Source: Jutongia hominis (lineage in GTDB: Bacteria; Bacillota; Clostridia; Lachnospirales; Lachnospiraceae). Taken from it: a DNA stretch of 64,000 nucleotides. Position 1 is the stretch's first letter; each line of letters opens with the position of its first letter. Below, piece after piece: positions 46,542 through 56,520 of this stretch. The stretch lies in NCBI RefSeq assembly GCF_014384965.1, contig NZ_JACRSW010000014.1, forward strand, positions 1 through 64,000. Direction: 5' to 3'. Made by a program: the position numbers and the translations under genes. The notes under the pieces were generated by a model that had not been told where the DNA came from, made no database searches, and worked only from the letters and a program-made list of their open reading frames with translations.

Positions 46542-48576
46542 GATTGATAATTTCACGGATTGATATCGCATTTTCTTCGTTATCCTGCACGATCTGTGTC
46601 AAATTCTGTGTCATCTTTCTTGTCTGCTCAACCTTTTCTAACACATGCTCTGTACTGTTCTTGAATTCTTCCGGATTCTTTTGTACCTGATCAATCTGAC
46701 TTTGAATATCAGTAACTGCCTTAACAAACGCATCAGAGCATTCGCTCATTTCATGAATGATTTCCTGGATCTGTGCAATCGAATCATTGTATTCATTCGT
46801 AGCTGTGACAAAATCCTGGAACTGTGTCTTGATATCATTTTCCATAAAGGCAATAATATTATCAAAACAGCCTTCTACCATAGTAATATTTTGCTTCGTA
46901 TCTTCACAGATTTCCTGGATCGCTGTCGCTGTATCTCTTGAAATATTAGCAAGATTTCCTATCTCATCCGCTACAATACTAAAGCCTCTTCCGGCTTCAC
47001 CGGCTCTGGCAGCTTCAATCGACGCATTCAAAGATAACAGATTCGTCTGGCTTGTGATCGACAGGATCTGTTTTGCCATTTCATCAATCTGTGTTAAGGA
47101 TTGTAAATTCACAATTGCTTCCTGAATAGCCTGATGATTTTCTTCAATCTTTGTATTTGCATTGTCAAGAGAAGAACTTGCAATATCACGCATATCAAGC
47201 ACTTTTTTCATCAACTCTGAACTCTTCTCATTACCAATGCGAATCTTACTTTCCACATCCGATACAACAGCTGATATCTCTCCAATTCCTTCATCTACCT
47301 GCTCTACCGTCTGATTGATCGTGTCTGTATGCTTTGCAAATTGTTCTGTAGTCGTGGCATTTTCACCTACACATTGCATTAAGACTTCTGAAGAATCTGT
47401 CATATTTTCAGCAGAAGAATTTAAAGAATCAGAACATTTTTCTAATTTTGTAACAATATACTCAAAGGAATCATTTAAGGAATCTAATGCTGTTGCAATC
47501 TGTCCTACTTCACTATTCGTATTGATATACTTCTGTAAACGTGGATCTTTTGAAATTTTTAAGTTTTTTAATGCTAACAGATCCTTTGTTACATAATCAA
47601 GAGGCTTCGTATATCCATGGATAAAGAACCATGACAAAAATGCGATCAATAAGAACGAAATTACACAGATAACTGCTAATTCATTCATTGTTTTATACAC
47701 ATCTGCATACAGCTCTTTCTCATTTGCTTTTGCAACAACTGCCCAGTCATGTTCTGCATTATATTTATATGACAAAACGTAATTTATGTTTTTACTGTCT
47801 TTGTATGTTAAGACATCTGCAGATTTATTTTTATTCTGGCTTATATGCGTAATAATGTCTGCAATCCCTTTGTCTTTGACTTCCTTCGTTATCAATGATT
47901 TATTCTTATCAAAAATATACATTTTAGAGGTAACATTGATCATAGAATATTTGGCACATTCATTCTTAGCCTTTGTCTTGTCTAACATGTTTTCCAGCTT
48001 TTTCATAAATGGTCCACCACCAACATAACCAAGGATTGTTGTACCATCCGAATCAAATACAGGACAATACATAGAAAGAATCAGCTTTCCGGAAGCCGGA
48101 GAAATGATAATTCCTGCATCATACAAGCCATTTTCTTTTGTCATTGCATTTTGCAATTGTTTTAATGAATCTCCTTTTCGAGTGTACATACCTATCACTT
48201 TTTTGTTCGAATGTGCTATTATATGTGTATTCCACTCTGCCACATATAATCCTTCCCAGTTGTCTAAACCGGCATAATACTTTTCTGTAAATGCCTGTGC
48301 TTTTTCTTTTTTAGACACATTATTCAAGTCCTTTAAATAATCTACAACTTCCGGACTAATACTGTACTTTTTTAGTAAATCCTCCTGATGTGCCACATAC
48401 TCATCCACTAATGCAGCCTGTGAATTCAATGATGTTTTCATTTTTTCTTTTGCAGATGTTTTCATAAGACGTGTCATTCCTGACTGTGTTGTCACATATA
48501 AAAACGAAAGGCAAAGGATCGAAAAAAAAGAAATCACAATTGTAAGTGCTGTTTTCATCTTCATATTTTTTATCAT
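46528..48576 (-). CDS. Methyl-accepting chemotaxis protein with Cache-type sensor
   Basis: A 682-residue chemoreceptor with TM1 (about 7-29) and an extracellular sensor of about 270 residues that reads as a dCache domain ([44 protein letters not shown]). TM2 (about 300-322) and HAMP follow. The signalling hairpin carries [33 protein letters not shown]. The ligand is probably a small molecule such as an amino or organic acid. The start at 48576 has GGAGGAG six bases upstream. The gene is divergent from an AraC regulator. The 3 prime end shows a 14-bp tandem duplication. Confidence 0.92.
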   Translation of the reverse strand: MIKNMKMKTALTIVISFFSILCLSFLYVTTQSGMTRLMKTSAKEKMKTSLNSQAALVDEYVAHQEDLLKKYSISPEVVDYLKDLNNVSKKEKAQAFTEKYYAGLDNWEGLYVAEWNTHIIAHSNKKVIGMYTRKGDSLKQLQNAMTKENGLYDAGIIISPASGKLILSMYCPVFDSDGTTILGYVGGGPFMKKLENMLDKTKAKNECAKYSMINVTSKMYIFDKNKSLITKEVKDKGIADIITHISQNKNKSADVLTYKDSKNINYVLSYKYNAEHDWAVVAKANEKELYADVYKTMNELAVICVISFLLIAFLSWFFIHGYTKPLDYVTKDLLALKNLKISKDPRLQKYINTNSEVGQIATALDSLNDSFEYIVTKLEKCSDSLNSSAENMTDSSEVLMQCVGENATTTEQFAKHTDTINQTVEQVDEGIGEISAVVSDVESKIRIGNEKSSELMKKVLDMRDIASSSLDNANTKIEENHQAIQEAIVNLQSLTQIDEMAKQILSITSQTNLLSLNASIEAARAGEAGRGFSIVADEIGNLANISRDTATAIQEICEDTKQNITMVEGCFDNIIAFMENDIKTQFQDFVTATNEYNDSIAQIQEIIHEMSECSDAFVKAVTDIQSQIDQVQKNPEEFKNSTEHVLEKVEQTRKMTQNLTQIVQDNEENAISIREIINRFSK

Positions 48577-48703
48577 ACATATCTCCTCCAATATATTTTT
48601 CTTATTATAGCAAAAATGAGTCAATATGTATTTCATTTTTAAGACATTTATTATACAATATAGACAAATCGTTCAAATAAATAATAGTTAAAGGAGATTT
48701 TAA

Positions 48704-49927
48704 ATGCAAACAACAATTACATCCTATCACTCTGTTTTAATGCTCTTTCACCAAGCAACCGGTATTCCATTTTGCATATTTGACTCAGCAGCGAATGTAA
48801 TCTTTCGTGACCCTGTCATTGAAACTATGGAATGTTCTCGTAAAAGCTTAAGTCAATATGATAAAATGATACAAATGTATGCTTCATCCGTTCCTGTTGT
48901 GATCACCTCCGTTGCTTGTTATTTTGCTTTACTTCCATTAGATAATAAACTTAATATTATACTAGGTCCAGTCTCATCCGTCCCACTGACTTTTCATGAT
49001 TTTTGCCTGTATAATAACTTTATGGAAGATACTGATGATCTCCTGCATCTTTATCTTATTATGCAAAGGTGCCCTTTATTTTCGCTTTCCCGATTTACGG
49101 AAAATATTTCCCTTTTTCTTAAATTAGTGTTAAAAAAAGACATTCGATCTTCTGAAATCTTAGCTAATCAAAAAGAGATATACCCTGATAGAAACATGAA
49201 ATGCAGAGATGTCAAAGAGCAAATGCCAGAGTACTATGGCATTAACGAAACCATCACCTTCCAAAAGCAGATATTATATCATATCAAAAATGGAAATATT
49301 GCAAAAATAGAAAAAGCATTTGATACATCTGACTTTTTTCTTCATATAAACTTTGGTATTTCAACTATAGAAGAGAAACAAAAATTTTATATGATATACG
49401 TTTCACTTTGCTGTGTTACAGCATTAGAAGCAGGTGTGTCAAATGCCAAAGCAGTTCCACTTTTAGACTCCTACCTTTCCAAAATATCTTCTATCCATTC
49501 AATAAGCGATCTTTTTATTCTTTGCCGGAAAGTATCTCTCAACTATTGTCATTTAGTATGCTTAATGCAACATAATGCATCTTCCTCTATCATTGTAATG
49601 GAATGTTTGCAATACATCCAGGATCATATCCAGTCGCGAATCACACTAAACGATCTGGCAACTTATTGTAATACCAGTGTTCGAACAGTCAGTCGGGAAT
49701 TTAAGAAGTACTATCCCGTCTCTGCATCAGTATGTATAATGCAGCAAAAATTAAAAGAAGCAGCTTTTTTGCTGACACATACAAATATGAAACTTATAGA
49801 GATAAGTACATATTTAGGTTTTTCAGCACAAAGTCACTTCACTACCATTTTCAAAAAACAATACCATTGCACCCCTCAAAAATTTCGTATTGAGCATGCC
49901 CTCTCTCATCCTCACAAACAACCATAA
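48704..49927 (+). CDS. AraC-family transcriptional regulator
   Basis: A 407-residue regulator with an N-terminal sensor of about 280 residues (TGIPFCIFDSAANVIFRDP at the start looks like the PAS-like part of YsiF/PocR-type AraC proteins) and a C-terminal AraC DNA-binding domain (ITLNDLATYCNTSVRTVSREFKKYYPVSASVCIMQQKLKEAAFLLTHTNMKLIEISTYLGFSAQSHFTTIFKKQYHCTPQKFR). It is divergent from the chemoreceptor gene (127-base gap), so the receptor could be its target. It is convergent with the SDR gene, only three bases apart. Confidence 0.9.
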   Translation: MQTTITSYHSVLMLFHQATGIPFCIFDSAANVIFRDPVIETMECSRKSLSQYDKMIQMYASSVPVVITSVACYFALLPLDNKLNIILGPVSSVPLTFHDFCLYNNFMEDTDDLLHLYLIMQRCPLFSLSRFTENISLFLKLVLKKDIRSSEILANQKEIYPDRNMKCRDVKEQMPEYYGINETITFQKQILYHIKNGNIAKIEKAFDTSDFFLHINFGISTIEEKQKFYMIYVSLCCVTALEAGVSNAKAVPLLDSYLSKISSIHSISDLFILCRKVSLNYCHLVCLMQHNASSSIIVMECLQYIQDHIQSRITLNDLATYCNTSVRTVSREFKKYYPVSASVCIMQQKLKEAAFLLTHTNMKLIEISTYLGFSAQSHFTTIFKKQYHCTPQKFRIEHALSHPHKQP

Positions 49928-49930
49928 CAT

Positions 49931-50701
49931 TTAAAAATGCTGTTGTTTCTTCCAGACATACATGACAAGTCTTTGCGGAATGATCTTAGATAGCACATGA
50001 CAGGTTTTGACATACCAGCCATAGACAGAGATATCTTTTCCTTTTTTTGCATCTTTGACTGCTTTTTTTGCAACAAAATGAGGCATTACGATTCCCCAAA
50101 AGCAATTGACGGATTTTTTTGCCCCGATCTTGCCCGCCTGTATGAAATCGGTATGCATCCATCCCGGACAAACTGCGGTTGCACTAATCCTACATTCCTT
50201 TAACTCCCGATGCAATGCTCTGGTATAATTTCGTACAAAGGCTTTGGTTGCTGCATAAATGTTCAGATACGGTAATGGCTGGAAGGATGCCTGTGATGCA
50301 ATATTAATAATATGACTGCCTGCAGACATATACGGAATGCTATACAGCCCCATCGCAACAACACTATTGACATTAAGCTGTATCATATTAAGTGATTGCG
50401 ATACAGAAATATCATTATATGCACCAAATTTTCCATAGCCGGCATTATTGACCAGATAGCTGATATGAATAGAACCTTTCGTATATTCTTTTGTAAATAT
50501 TTCGATCTGTTCTATGTCCGAAAGATCATAAGAAAAGATCCTGATTTTTGATCCGAATTCTTTTTGCAATTTTTCTAATTTATCTTTTTTTCTGGCCACT
50601 GCCCAGATTTCCTGAATCGAATCATCCTTTGTAAAAAGACGTACAAATTCGCGTCCGAGTCCACCGCTGGCTCCAGTGATGACAGCAATATTTTTTGGCA
50701 T
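49931..50701 (-). CDS. Short-chain dehydrogenase/reductase
   Basis: A 256-residue SDR with the glycine motif (ITGASGGLGREF), LVNNAGYGKFG and the catalytic YxxxK (NIYAATKAFVRNYTRALH), plus serine in HIINIASQASF. It should bind NADP(H) or NAD(H). The substrate is unknown. The C-terminal hydrophobic/basic end (LSKIIPQRLVMYVWKKQ) suggests membrane association, as in DltE-type or 17-beta-HSD-like SDRs. The start at 50701 is chosen from the family N-terminus; the ribosome site is weak. Confidence 0.9.
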   Translation of the reverse strand: MPKNIAVITGASGGLGREFVRLFTKDDSIQEIWAVARKKDKLEKLQKEFGSKIRIFSYDLSDIEQIEIFTKEYTKGSIHISYLVNNAGYGKFGAYNDISVSQSLNMIQLNVNSVVAMGLYSIPYMSAGSHIINIASQASFQPLPYLNIYAATKAFVRNYTRALHRELKECRISATAVCPGWMHTDFIQAGKIGAKKSVNCFWGIVMPHFVAKKAVKDAKKGKDISVYGWYVKTCHVLSKIIPQRLVMYVWKKQQHF

Positions 50702-50821
50702 ATTTTCTACTCTTTCTTTCCTATCATAATAACAAAACACAGGATGCCGGCAAAGCTTATAATACTCCACTGACATCCCAAACGTTTTCATTGCTATATT
50801 ATACTGTCATTACAAATGATT

Positions 50822-52936
50822 TTATTCACAGTAATTCTCATTAACATATTCTTCAATCGCTTTACTGTCTCCCGGCATTCTACAGCCAATAATATACTCA
50901 CCATCATTATCAGAACTTCGTATAATACATCCGGTTAATGGTTTGTTTCCAATCACATCAAAGTTTTCCACCTGTACACGGAGATCTTTTCCTTTTGCAA
51001 TTGCAAAGTTTTTATCTGTTGTTGAGAAAGCAAAACCATTCGCACTGATATTAACCATATGTCCATTATATGGTCTTTCACTGCCTTCTAATACAATTTC
51101 GCATTGGTTATTTAATGGCATACGAGGATATTTTCTTCTATTATAAACTTGTGGATTTGCCTCAATATGAATCTTATATTGACCTTTTTCATTTGATTTA
51201 CAACGTCGCAATGCAATGTCATGCCAACAGTATAATACATTGTCTACAACAATGTTTAAGCGAAATCTTGCATTTTTATCTGCTAAAATACTGCTATCTG
51301 CATCTTCAAAAGAAATATAAATTTCTTTGTCCATACGGTCTGTTACTTCTCCTAAGTATTCTGTATTCTGTCTGCCACTGCCTTTTGGCTGTGCAACAGA
51401 AATCTTCATACCACGACGAATATCCTGTACTCCCATGAAACCGCCTACACCAAGTTCACCCATCAGTTTGCCGACAACCTGCTCAATATCAAGTGCACTC
51501 TTTGCACTCGCTTCATACTTGCTTAACATCGTTTTTGTCGTAACCTCAGCACCATTGATGCTTTCTGTCATGATATCCATGACTTCTCCAACCTGATTCA
51601 TATTTTCTGTTAATGTCTGGTTAGAATTTTCTACTTCTTTGACAGCCTGATCGACGATTTTGATATTTTCTCCAAGACGTGTAGCATCATGCGTAATATT
51701 AGTCACACTTTGGTTGACATTGGATACCTTTTCAATATTGATCTGGATTAGTTTGACGGTTTCTGCAATCGAATCCATCATCTTTTCAGAAGTCACTTCC
51801 AAATGAGACAATGCATCCATAATACTGTTAGAAGAAGCCTGTGTACCACTACTTAGATCACGGATCTCATCTGCAACAACAGCAAATCCCTTTCCTGCTT
51901 CGCCGGCTCTTGCCGCTTCTATCGAAGCATTCAATGCAAGCAGATTGGTTTTGGATGTAATGCCTTCAATCGTACTTGTTTCTTCTTTTACATTTGCAAA
52001 TCCAATCTTAAAGTCCTCTAAAATCTTTTCTACTTCTGTAGATAAATCAGCCATTTTATTTGTAATCTCAACCACTTCTGTCAGCTCTTCTGCACTGACA
52101 TTCGAGTGTTCCACGGATGCTCCAATCAATGTAACAACCTGATCCATTTGTTCTGCTACATTTTTCACCTGATGGTCAATCACTTTCGTCATTTCAATAG
52201 AAGATTCCGTTTTATCATTTAAAACACCATTATTGGTAGAAAGTGTCTTCATATCTTTCATAACATCATTCGCACCCGTCTTGTTCTCATCCGCAAGCTC
52301 ACGAACGACTGTCACACCATCCACGACAGCATTACTTGCTTCCTTAACCTGCTCTACAGTCTGAACGACACGGTTTAAGTTATTTTCAATTGAACCGGTT
52401 AATGCACTATCGGACGCTACCAGATGACGGATTGCCATGTTTGTACAGGCATAACTGCATAGTACGATCGCAAATTGCAATACACATTCTGCACTCGACA
52501 CAAAATCCATCATTCCCTTTACCATGCCTTTGTATACATTACTTGATGCTAACACAAACACTGTCAGCCACATCATGATCCTTACAAACTTAGGATCTTT
52601 ATACAGAACCAGAATGGAAATCAATGGAAGGATAAAAACAAAAGAAATCTCATCCAACGATACCCATGCAATAACAGAATACAAAAGGATATAACCTATT
52701 CCTGCAATCCATCTATATCTGTCATATGCCGGACCTTTAACCTTACAAAGAATGCCGGCAACCAGAAATGTTCCCCAGCCAACTACAGCATAAATCGCAA
52801 AAAAGTTTGCCGACAGTTTTCCGGAATGCACTTTCGAACCATAAAAGATCGTAATGATCACAATCAATGCCAGCCAGACAATTCCTGCCATTCTGTTTGC
52901 TTTTGCCCTAAAAAATTCTTCATTGTACTTTTGCAT
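50822..52936 (-). CDS. Chemoreceptor fused to a YcgR/PilZ c-di-GMP domain
   Basis: The 704 residues start with about six TM helices (roughly 15-160) and no large sensor domain. An MCP signalling domain follows ([36 protein letters not shown]). The C-terminal 200 residues read as YcgR-N plus PilZ, with RRKYPR and [11 protein letters not shown] giving the RxxxR and (D/N)xSxxG c-di-GMP motifs. YcgR alone is a flagellar brake. The fusion suggests a receptor whose signalling or localisation responds to c-di-GMP. The start at 52936 has GAGG six bases upstream. A duplicated leader precedes the gene. Confidence 0.9.
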   Translation of the reverse strand: MQKYNEEFFRAKANRMAGIVWLALIVIITIFYGSKVHSGKLSANFFAIYAVVGWGTFLVAGILCKVKGPAYDRYRWIAGIGYILLYSVIAWVSLDEISFVFILPLISILVLYKDPKFVRIMMWLTVFVLASSNVYKGMVKGMMDFVSSAECVLQFAIVLCSYACTNMAIRHLVASDSALTGSIENNLNRVVQTVEQVKEASNAVVDGVTVVRELADENKTGANDVMKDMKTLSTNNGVLNDKTESSIEMTKVIDHQVKNVAEQMDQVVTLIGASVEHSNVSAEELTEVVEITNKMADLSTEVEKILEDFKIGFANVKEETSTIEGITSKTNLLALNASIEAARAGEAGKGFAVVADEIRDLSSGTQASSNSIMDALSHLEVTSEKMMDSIAETVKLIQINIEKVSNVNQSVTNITHDATRLGENIKIVDQAVKEVENSNQTLTENMNQVGEVMDIMTESINGAEVTTKTMLSKYEASAKSALDIEQVVGKLMGELGVGGFMGVQDIRRGMKISVAQPKGSGRQNTEYLGEVTDRMDKEIYISFEDADSSILADKNARFRLNIVVDNVLYCWHDIALRRCKSNEKGQYKIHIEANPQVYNRRKYPRMPLNNQCEIVLEGSERPYNGHMVNISANGFAFSTTDKNFAIAKGKDLRVQVENFDVIGNKPLTGCIIRSSDNDGEYIIGCRMPGDSKAIEEYVNENYCE

Positions 52937-52984
52937 ATTTTTCCTCATTTCCGAGCGACTTATCGTAAAAAAGCACATTTCACT

Positions 52985-53116
52985 CTGTACTGCTTTCTTT
53001 GTACCGGTTACCTGCTTTCGTTCTTTTTACAGATAATTGTATAAAAAACAGTAACAAGTTTATCTATGTTGCTTCTTTGTCTCGATCATCTGCCTTCGCC
53101 CCTTTAGCAGATAACT
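52985..53116 (-). repeat. Tandem ~53-nt imperfect repeats in the MCP-PilZ leader
   Basis: Copy 2 (52985-53038) and copy 1 (53064-53116) are about 70 percent identical, 79 bases apart. Each can form a hairpin: ATCTGC-N13-GCAGAT in copy 1 and ATCTG-N15-CAGGT in copy 2. The paired bases co-vary. Copy 1 lies within a 28-codon frame, but the matching frame of copy 2 has a stop. Duplicated promoter, RNA element or coding repeat are all possible. Confidence 0.65.
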
Positions 53117-53146
53117 GTGTGAAAAATATGTTTTTATAATCTTCAC
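53060..53146 (-). CDS. Possible 28-codon leader peptide upstream of MCP-PilZ
   Basis: A GTG-started frame of 28 codons with AAGGAG exactly six bases upstream (53153-53158). The product is basic with many K and R residues and no recognised family. It covers the upstream leader repeat, and its start lies in a GTGTGAA/TTCACAC hairpin (53117-53148). It could be a small protein or a regulatory uORF; only the ribosome site and position support it. Confidence 0.35.
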   Translation of the reverse strand: MKIIKTYFSHSYLLKGRRQMIETKKQHR

Positions 53147-53148
53147 AC

Positions 53149-53320
53149 CAAACTCCTTAATCTTTCTTATTTTACCATAGATTTTCTCTTCATGAAAGCA
53201 CGTTTTCGATACTTTGCCCTTTCTTTTTGTATGATTTTCTTTTTGTATTATAATTTTTGTGCTTTTTTTCCTGCTATGTTTTTTATACGTTTTCTTTTCT
53301 CGTTTTCTTTTTGTGCATCT
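53149..53320. other. T-rich intergenic region
   Basis: No gene is visible. A weak promoter-like TAAAAT, read on the minus strand at about 53173-53178, could start the MCP-PilZ transcript. The plus strand is strongly T-rich towards the permease stop at 53321. No clear terminator was found. Confidence 0.4.
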
Positions 53321-55579
53321 TTATTCTAAGTTCTTTAAGGCATCACTCTTTGGAATCTTTTGGATCTTGATGATCTGGATCAAGCAAACAACAAGATAAC
53401 TAAAAATTCCCATGATAAGCATTTTTACATAACAACTGTCAGAAACGATGTATGGGATATATCCGGTCATCTGCGTATACAGATATCCGGTAAACATCCA
53501 TTTCATGATCTGATCAACCAACGGAATCGTCAAAAGAAGCGACAATGCAACCACAATAAAGGTTGTAATAATATATAATCCACCGATCTCTCCGTTCGTA
53601 TAGCCAAGGATCTTTGTTAAAGCGATCGAATTGCTGTTCTTTTCAATAATCTGTTTCGATAAAAGATACATCAGAAGAATAAACATGATCACACCGAAAT
53701 ATTGTAAAAGTTCCATATAATTTCCCATTGAAACCTTAAGCTGTGTCGAAACCTTACGCAGATCTTTTACCGTGATCACAGAGGCTACATACTCCTTTGG
53801 AATATCTTTTAACTTTTTCTTACTGAAATAGCCGTTGTAATAATCTTTCTCCTTATCAAACGTGTCACAGAAATCATCAGTATTCATAAAGACAGCCAAA
53901 ACAGCATCATAAGTATAATATCCTGCAACCTTAAATGTATATTTTTTCTTACTGTAAGGATCTTTTAAGGTAATCTTATCTCCTGTCTTAACACCGAATT
54001 TCTCCCAATATCCGTTTGAAACAAGAACTTCACCTGCCGGAATGTCTGCTTTAATATAGTTACTGTTTTTTTGGACACCATAAATCGTGATCTCATCTTC
54101 CATATATTTTCCCGGAAGTGTCTTTAAACTCTCGGCACAATATTTCTCTGCATCTTTGACCTTAGTTGTAACCGGGGCTTTTAAGGCATATTGATACTTG
54201 GCGATCACGCTCTTTCCTACCATTGTAGAATAATCATCTAATAAAGGTCCAAACATCAGACTGAAGATCACAATAACTGCTGCAAAGAAAATGCCAATAA
54301 ATAATGTGATATAGTTTGAAACATTTTGGAATACAACTCTCAAACGGAAACGATGCATAAATGGTATTTTCGTATTCAGCCGGAACGCTTTCTTACGCGG
54401 CTTCTTTGTGATCTCTCTTTGTAAGAACTGCAATGGTGATATCTTAAGCTTTGAAGAAAGTACCATAAAGTTGATCAAAAACATTAGAATAACCGGAATA
54501 ACCGTTGTATCAATAAATGCTTCGGCATTCCATAATGTATGGTAGGTCGGCAGACTATAACTGTTATAATACATACCTGCCATCATATCCACTAATGCCG
54601 TATACCCTAATATGTTACCGATGACCGCAGCGATCAATGTTACAAGAACCGGATTGACCATATAATGTCTTAAGAGTTCTCCTTTCGTATATCCCGATGC
54701 ACGAAGCGTACCGATCACTCCGGCTTCCTTTGCAATCGTGTTAGAAGTTGTGATTGCAAAAACAAACGCTAAGATTACGATCACAATGTAATCAAAAAGG
54801 ATAAACATTGCTTTGTCGCCACCCATATCATCTCCGGTAAAGTTGATTGCTTTGTTGGCATATCTTGGGACATAAGATGTAACGATCACTTTCTTTGTCA
54901 GTTTTTCTAAGAAACGATCTGACATTTTCTTTTGTGCTGCATCATCTTTTGGCTCTTTTTGATAATACCATGCGTAATTATAGGTAAGCTTATTTTGATC
55001 TAATTGTGTAAGTGCTTTTTCTGTCATAACCGCAACGCCAAAGTTTACGGAATCAAACATCATATCCGCATTGTCCGAAAAAAGACAACTATAGTCAGGC
55101 AATGCAACCATACCGGTGATCGTATAGTTCTTTCCTGCGATCCGAATCGTATCGTTGTTCTTATAATTGTTATTTTTTGCATAAACACGATCCAATGCGA
55201 TCTCATTGTCCTTTTTTGGATAGGTACCGGACATCAGACACAATGTATTGACTTTCTTTCGCATGCCATATATACGGATCGTCGCATTCTTTTTACTTTC
55301 TTTTAATTCATAATAATTCTGTTCGTATAAAATAAGTTTGTTCTCTTTTTCGATTGCTTTACGGTCTTTTGAAGCAATCGCATTTTTCGTTGATAAGTTT
55401 CCATACTCTACATTATATTGATCGAACCCTTTCTGATAAGCATCCATAATGCTGTTATCTGCTACCAGAAAACCCGATACCAGACTGATCAGAAGAACCA
55501 TGAACAGAAAAATAACCAGATATTTTCCAAAATCTTCTTTTAACTCCCGTGGCAGTCTTTTTCTCAATGGATTTTTCAT
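53321..55579 (-). CDS. FtsX/MacB-type ABC transporter permease
   Basis: A 752-residue permease with TM1 at about 18-40, a large extracellular domain to about 250, three TMs around 260-380, a second extracellular domain (about 440-620) and four final TMs. FtsX_MacB segments are visible (TSNTIAKEAGVIGTLRASGYTKGELLRHYM and KNSNSIALTKILGYTNGEIGGLYI). This architecture fits peptide or lipid export or sensing, as in bacitracin-type detox transporters. AGGAGG lies five bases before the ATG. It is nine bases after its ATPase gene. No two-component genes are adjacent. Confidence 0.92.
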   Translation of the reverse strand: MKNPLRKRLPRELKEDFGKYLVIFLFMVLLISLVSGFLVADNSIMDAYQKGFDQYNVEYGNLSTKNAIASKDRKAIEKENKLILYEQNYYELKESKKNATIRIYGMRKKVNTLCLMSGTYPKKDNEIALDRVYAKNNNYKNNDTIRIAGKNYTITGMVALPDYSCLFSDNADMMFDSVNFGVAVMTEKALTQLDQNKLTYNYAWYYQKEPKDDAAQKKMSDRFLEKLTKKVIVTSYVPRYANKAINFTGDDMGGDKAMFILFDYIVIVILAFVFAITTSNTIAKEAGVIGTLRASGYTKGELLRHYMVNPVLVTLIAAVIGNILGYTALVDMMAGMYYNSYSLPTYHTLWNAEAFIDTTVIPVILMFLINFMVLSSKLKISPLQFLQREITKKPRKKAFRLNTKIPFMHRFRLRVVFQNVSNYITLFIGIFFAAVIVIFSLMFGPLLDDYSTMVGKSVIAKYQYALKAPVTTKVKDAEKYCAESLKTLPGKYMEDEITIYGVQKNSNYIKADIPAGEVLVSNGYWEKFGVKTGDKITLKDPYSKKKYTFKVAGYYTYDAVLAVFMNTDDFCDTFDKEKDYYNGYFSKKKLKDIPKEYVASVITVKDLRKVSTQLKVSMGNYMELLQYFGVIMFILLMYLLSKQIIEKNSNSIALTKILGYTNGEIGGLYIITTFIVVALSLLLTIPLVDQIMKWMFTGYLYTQMTGYIPYIVSDSCYVKMLIMGIFSYLVVCLIQIIKIQKIPKSDALKNLE

Positions 55580-55588
55580 AACGACCTC

Positions 55589-56287
55589 CTACCATTCCAA
55601 ATCATTTGCAGAAATCTTATGCTCATTTTTATAATTTTTCCGGACCTGCCCATCGCGAAGTGTGATCACGCGGTCTGCCATGTTTTTGATCGCATCATTA
55701 TGTGTCACGATGATAATGGTATTTCCATATGTCTGATTGATCTGTTCGATCAGTTTTAAAATCTCTCTGGATGTATTATAATCCAATGCTCCGGTCGGTT
55801 CATCACATAACAAAAGATCGGGATTCTTAATGATCGCTCTACCGATCGAAGTTCTTTGCTGCTGTCCGCCCGATAACTGGTTTGGCAGCTTATGTCTATG
55901 CTCATAAAGTCCTAATCCTTTTAAGATCTCATCAGTATCCATCGGATGATCACTCAAATAGGCTCCGGTCTCTACATTTTCTTTGATATTCAGATTCGGT
56001 ATCAGATTATACATTTGAAATACATATCCTAAATGTTTTCTACGATACTGTGTAAGCTGCTTTTCTGACATATCTTCTATCTTGTCGCCATGGATCGCTA
56101 TGTAACCTTCATCCGCTTCATCAATCCCACCGATAATATTGAGTAACGTTGATTTTCCTGAACCGGAAGGACCAAGTAAAACACAGACTTCCCCTTTTTC
56201 AATCTCGATATCAATTCCTTTTAATACCTCGATCTTATTTTCTCCCTCGCCATAATGCTTTCTGATATTTTTCATTTCAAGAAACAT
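55589..56287 (-). CDS. ABC transporter ATPase (LolD/MacB type)
   Basis: The 232-residue ATPase has Walker A (GPSGSGKSTLLN), Q loop (YVFQMYNLIPNL), signature LSGGQQQRTSIGRAI, Walker B (LLLCDEPTGALD) and H loop (IVTHN). It energises the permease encoded nine bases downstream. The start at 56287 follows AAGGAG by seven bases; the longer frame is rejected. The promoter at 56364-56392 carries a palindromic operator. Confidence 0.95.
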   Translation of the reverse strand: MFLEMKNIRKHYGEGENKIEVLKGIDIEIEKGEVCVLLGPSGSGKSTLLNIIGGIDEADEGYIAIHGDKIEDMSEKQLTQYRRKHLGYVFQMYNLIPNLNIKENVETGAYLSDHPMDTDEILKGLGLYEHRHKLPNQLSGGQQQRTSIGRAIIKNPDLLLCDEPTGALDYNTSREILKLIEQINQTYGNTIIIVTHNDAIKNMADRVITLRDGQVRKNYKNEHKISANDLEW

Positions 56288-56360
56288 CGGTATTCTCCTT
56301 TCTGCCATATGACCATCGTTTCTGTTTTTGCTTATCGGATGATTTCATTCGTCCAATGAT

Positions 56361-56376
56361 GTTAGTATAAACTAAC
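56361..56376. promoter_or_regulatory. Palindromic operator over the ABC operon -10
   Basis: GTTAGT-ATAA-ACTAAC is a perfect 16-base inverted repeat spanning the -10 element. CTAA-TCGCGG-TTAG next to it is a second, overlapping dyad. A TetR- or MarR-like repressor is likely but none is encoded in this region. Confidence 0.65.
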
Positions 56377-56392
56377 CGCGATTAGCTTTCAA
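56364..56392 (-). promoter_or_regulatory. Promoter of the MacB-like ABC operon
   Basis: TTGAAA (56387-56392), a 17-base spacer and TATACT (56364-56369). Confidence 0.75.
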
Positions 56393-56463
56393 GTACCTGT
56401 TGTAAAAATTTCATATTTTGCAATATCGTAAAACATAGAATAAATTCATTTTCGGTAACGCAC

Positions 56464-56504
56464 AAAAGCGATAAAACATATCTTTTATATGCTTTACCGC
56501 TTTT
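56464..56504 (-). terminator. Terminator of the DUF4230 operon
   Basis: An 18-bp stem (AAAAGCGATAAAACATAT against ATATGCTTTACCGCTTTT, two G-U pairs) has a five-base loop and T-rich flank, 16 bases after the DUF4230 stop codon. It separates that operon from the ABC operon. Confidence 0.85.
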
Positions 56505-56520
56505 CATACCATATATTCTT

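Noticed and set aside
48600..48640. TTGACT followed by TATAAT upstream of the chemoreceptor
   Set aside because: The spacing is only nine bases, so the two cannot form one sigma-A promoter.
52985..53116. Sigma-28 (flagellar) promoters in the two leader repeats
   Set aside because: TAAA and a CG-containing -10-like string are present, but the spacing is 1-3 bases too long and the -10 matches poorly; kept only as one possible explanation.
53117..53148. CRP-like site (TGTGA...TCACA) upstream of MCP-PilZ
   Set aside because: The arms are 18 bases apart instead of six, so it does not fit CRP; read as a hairpin.
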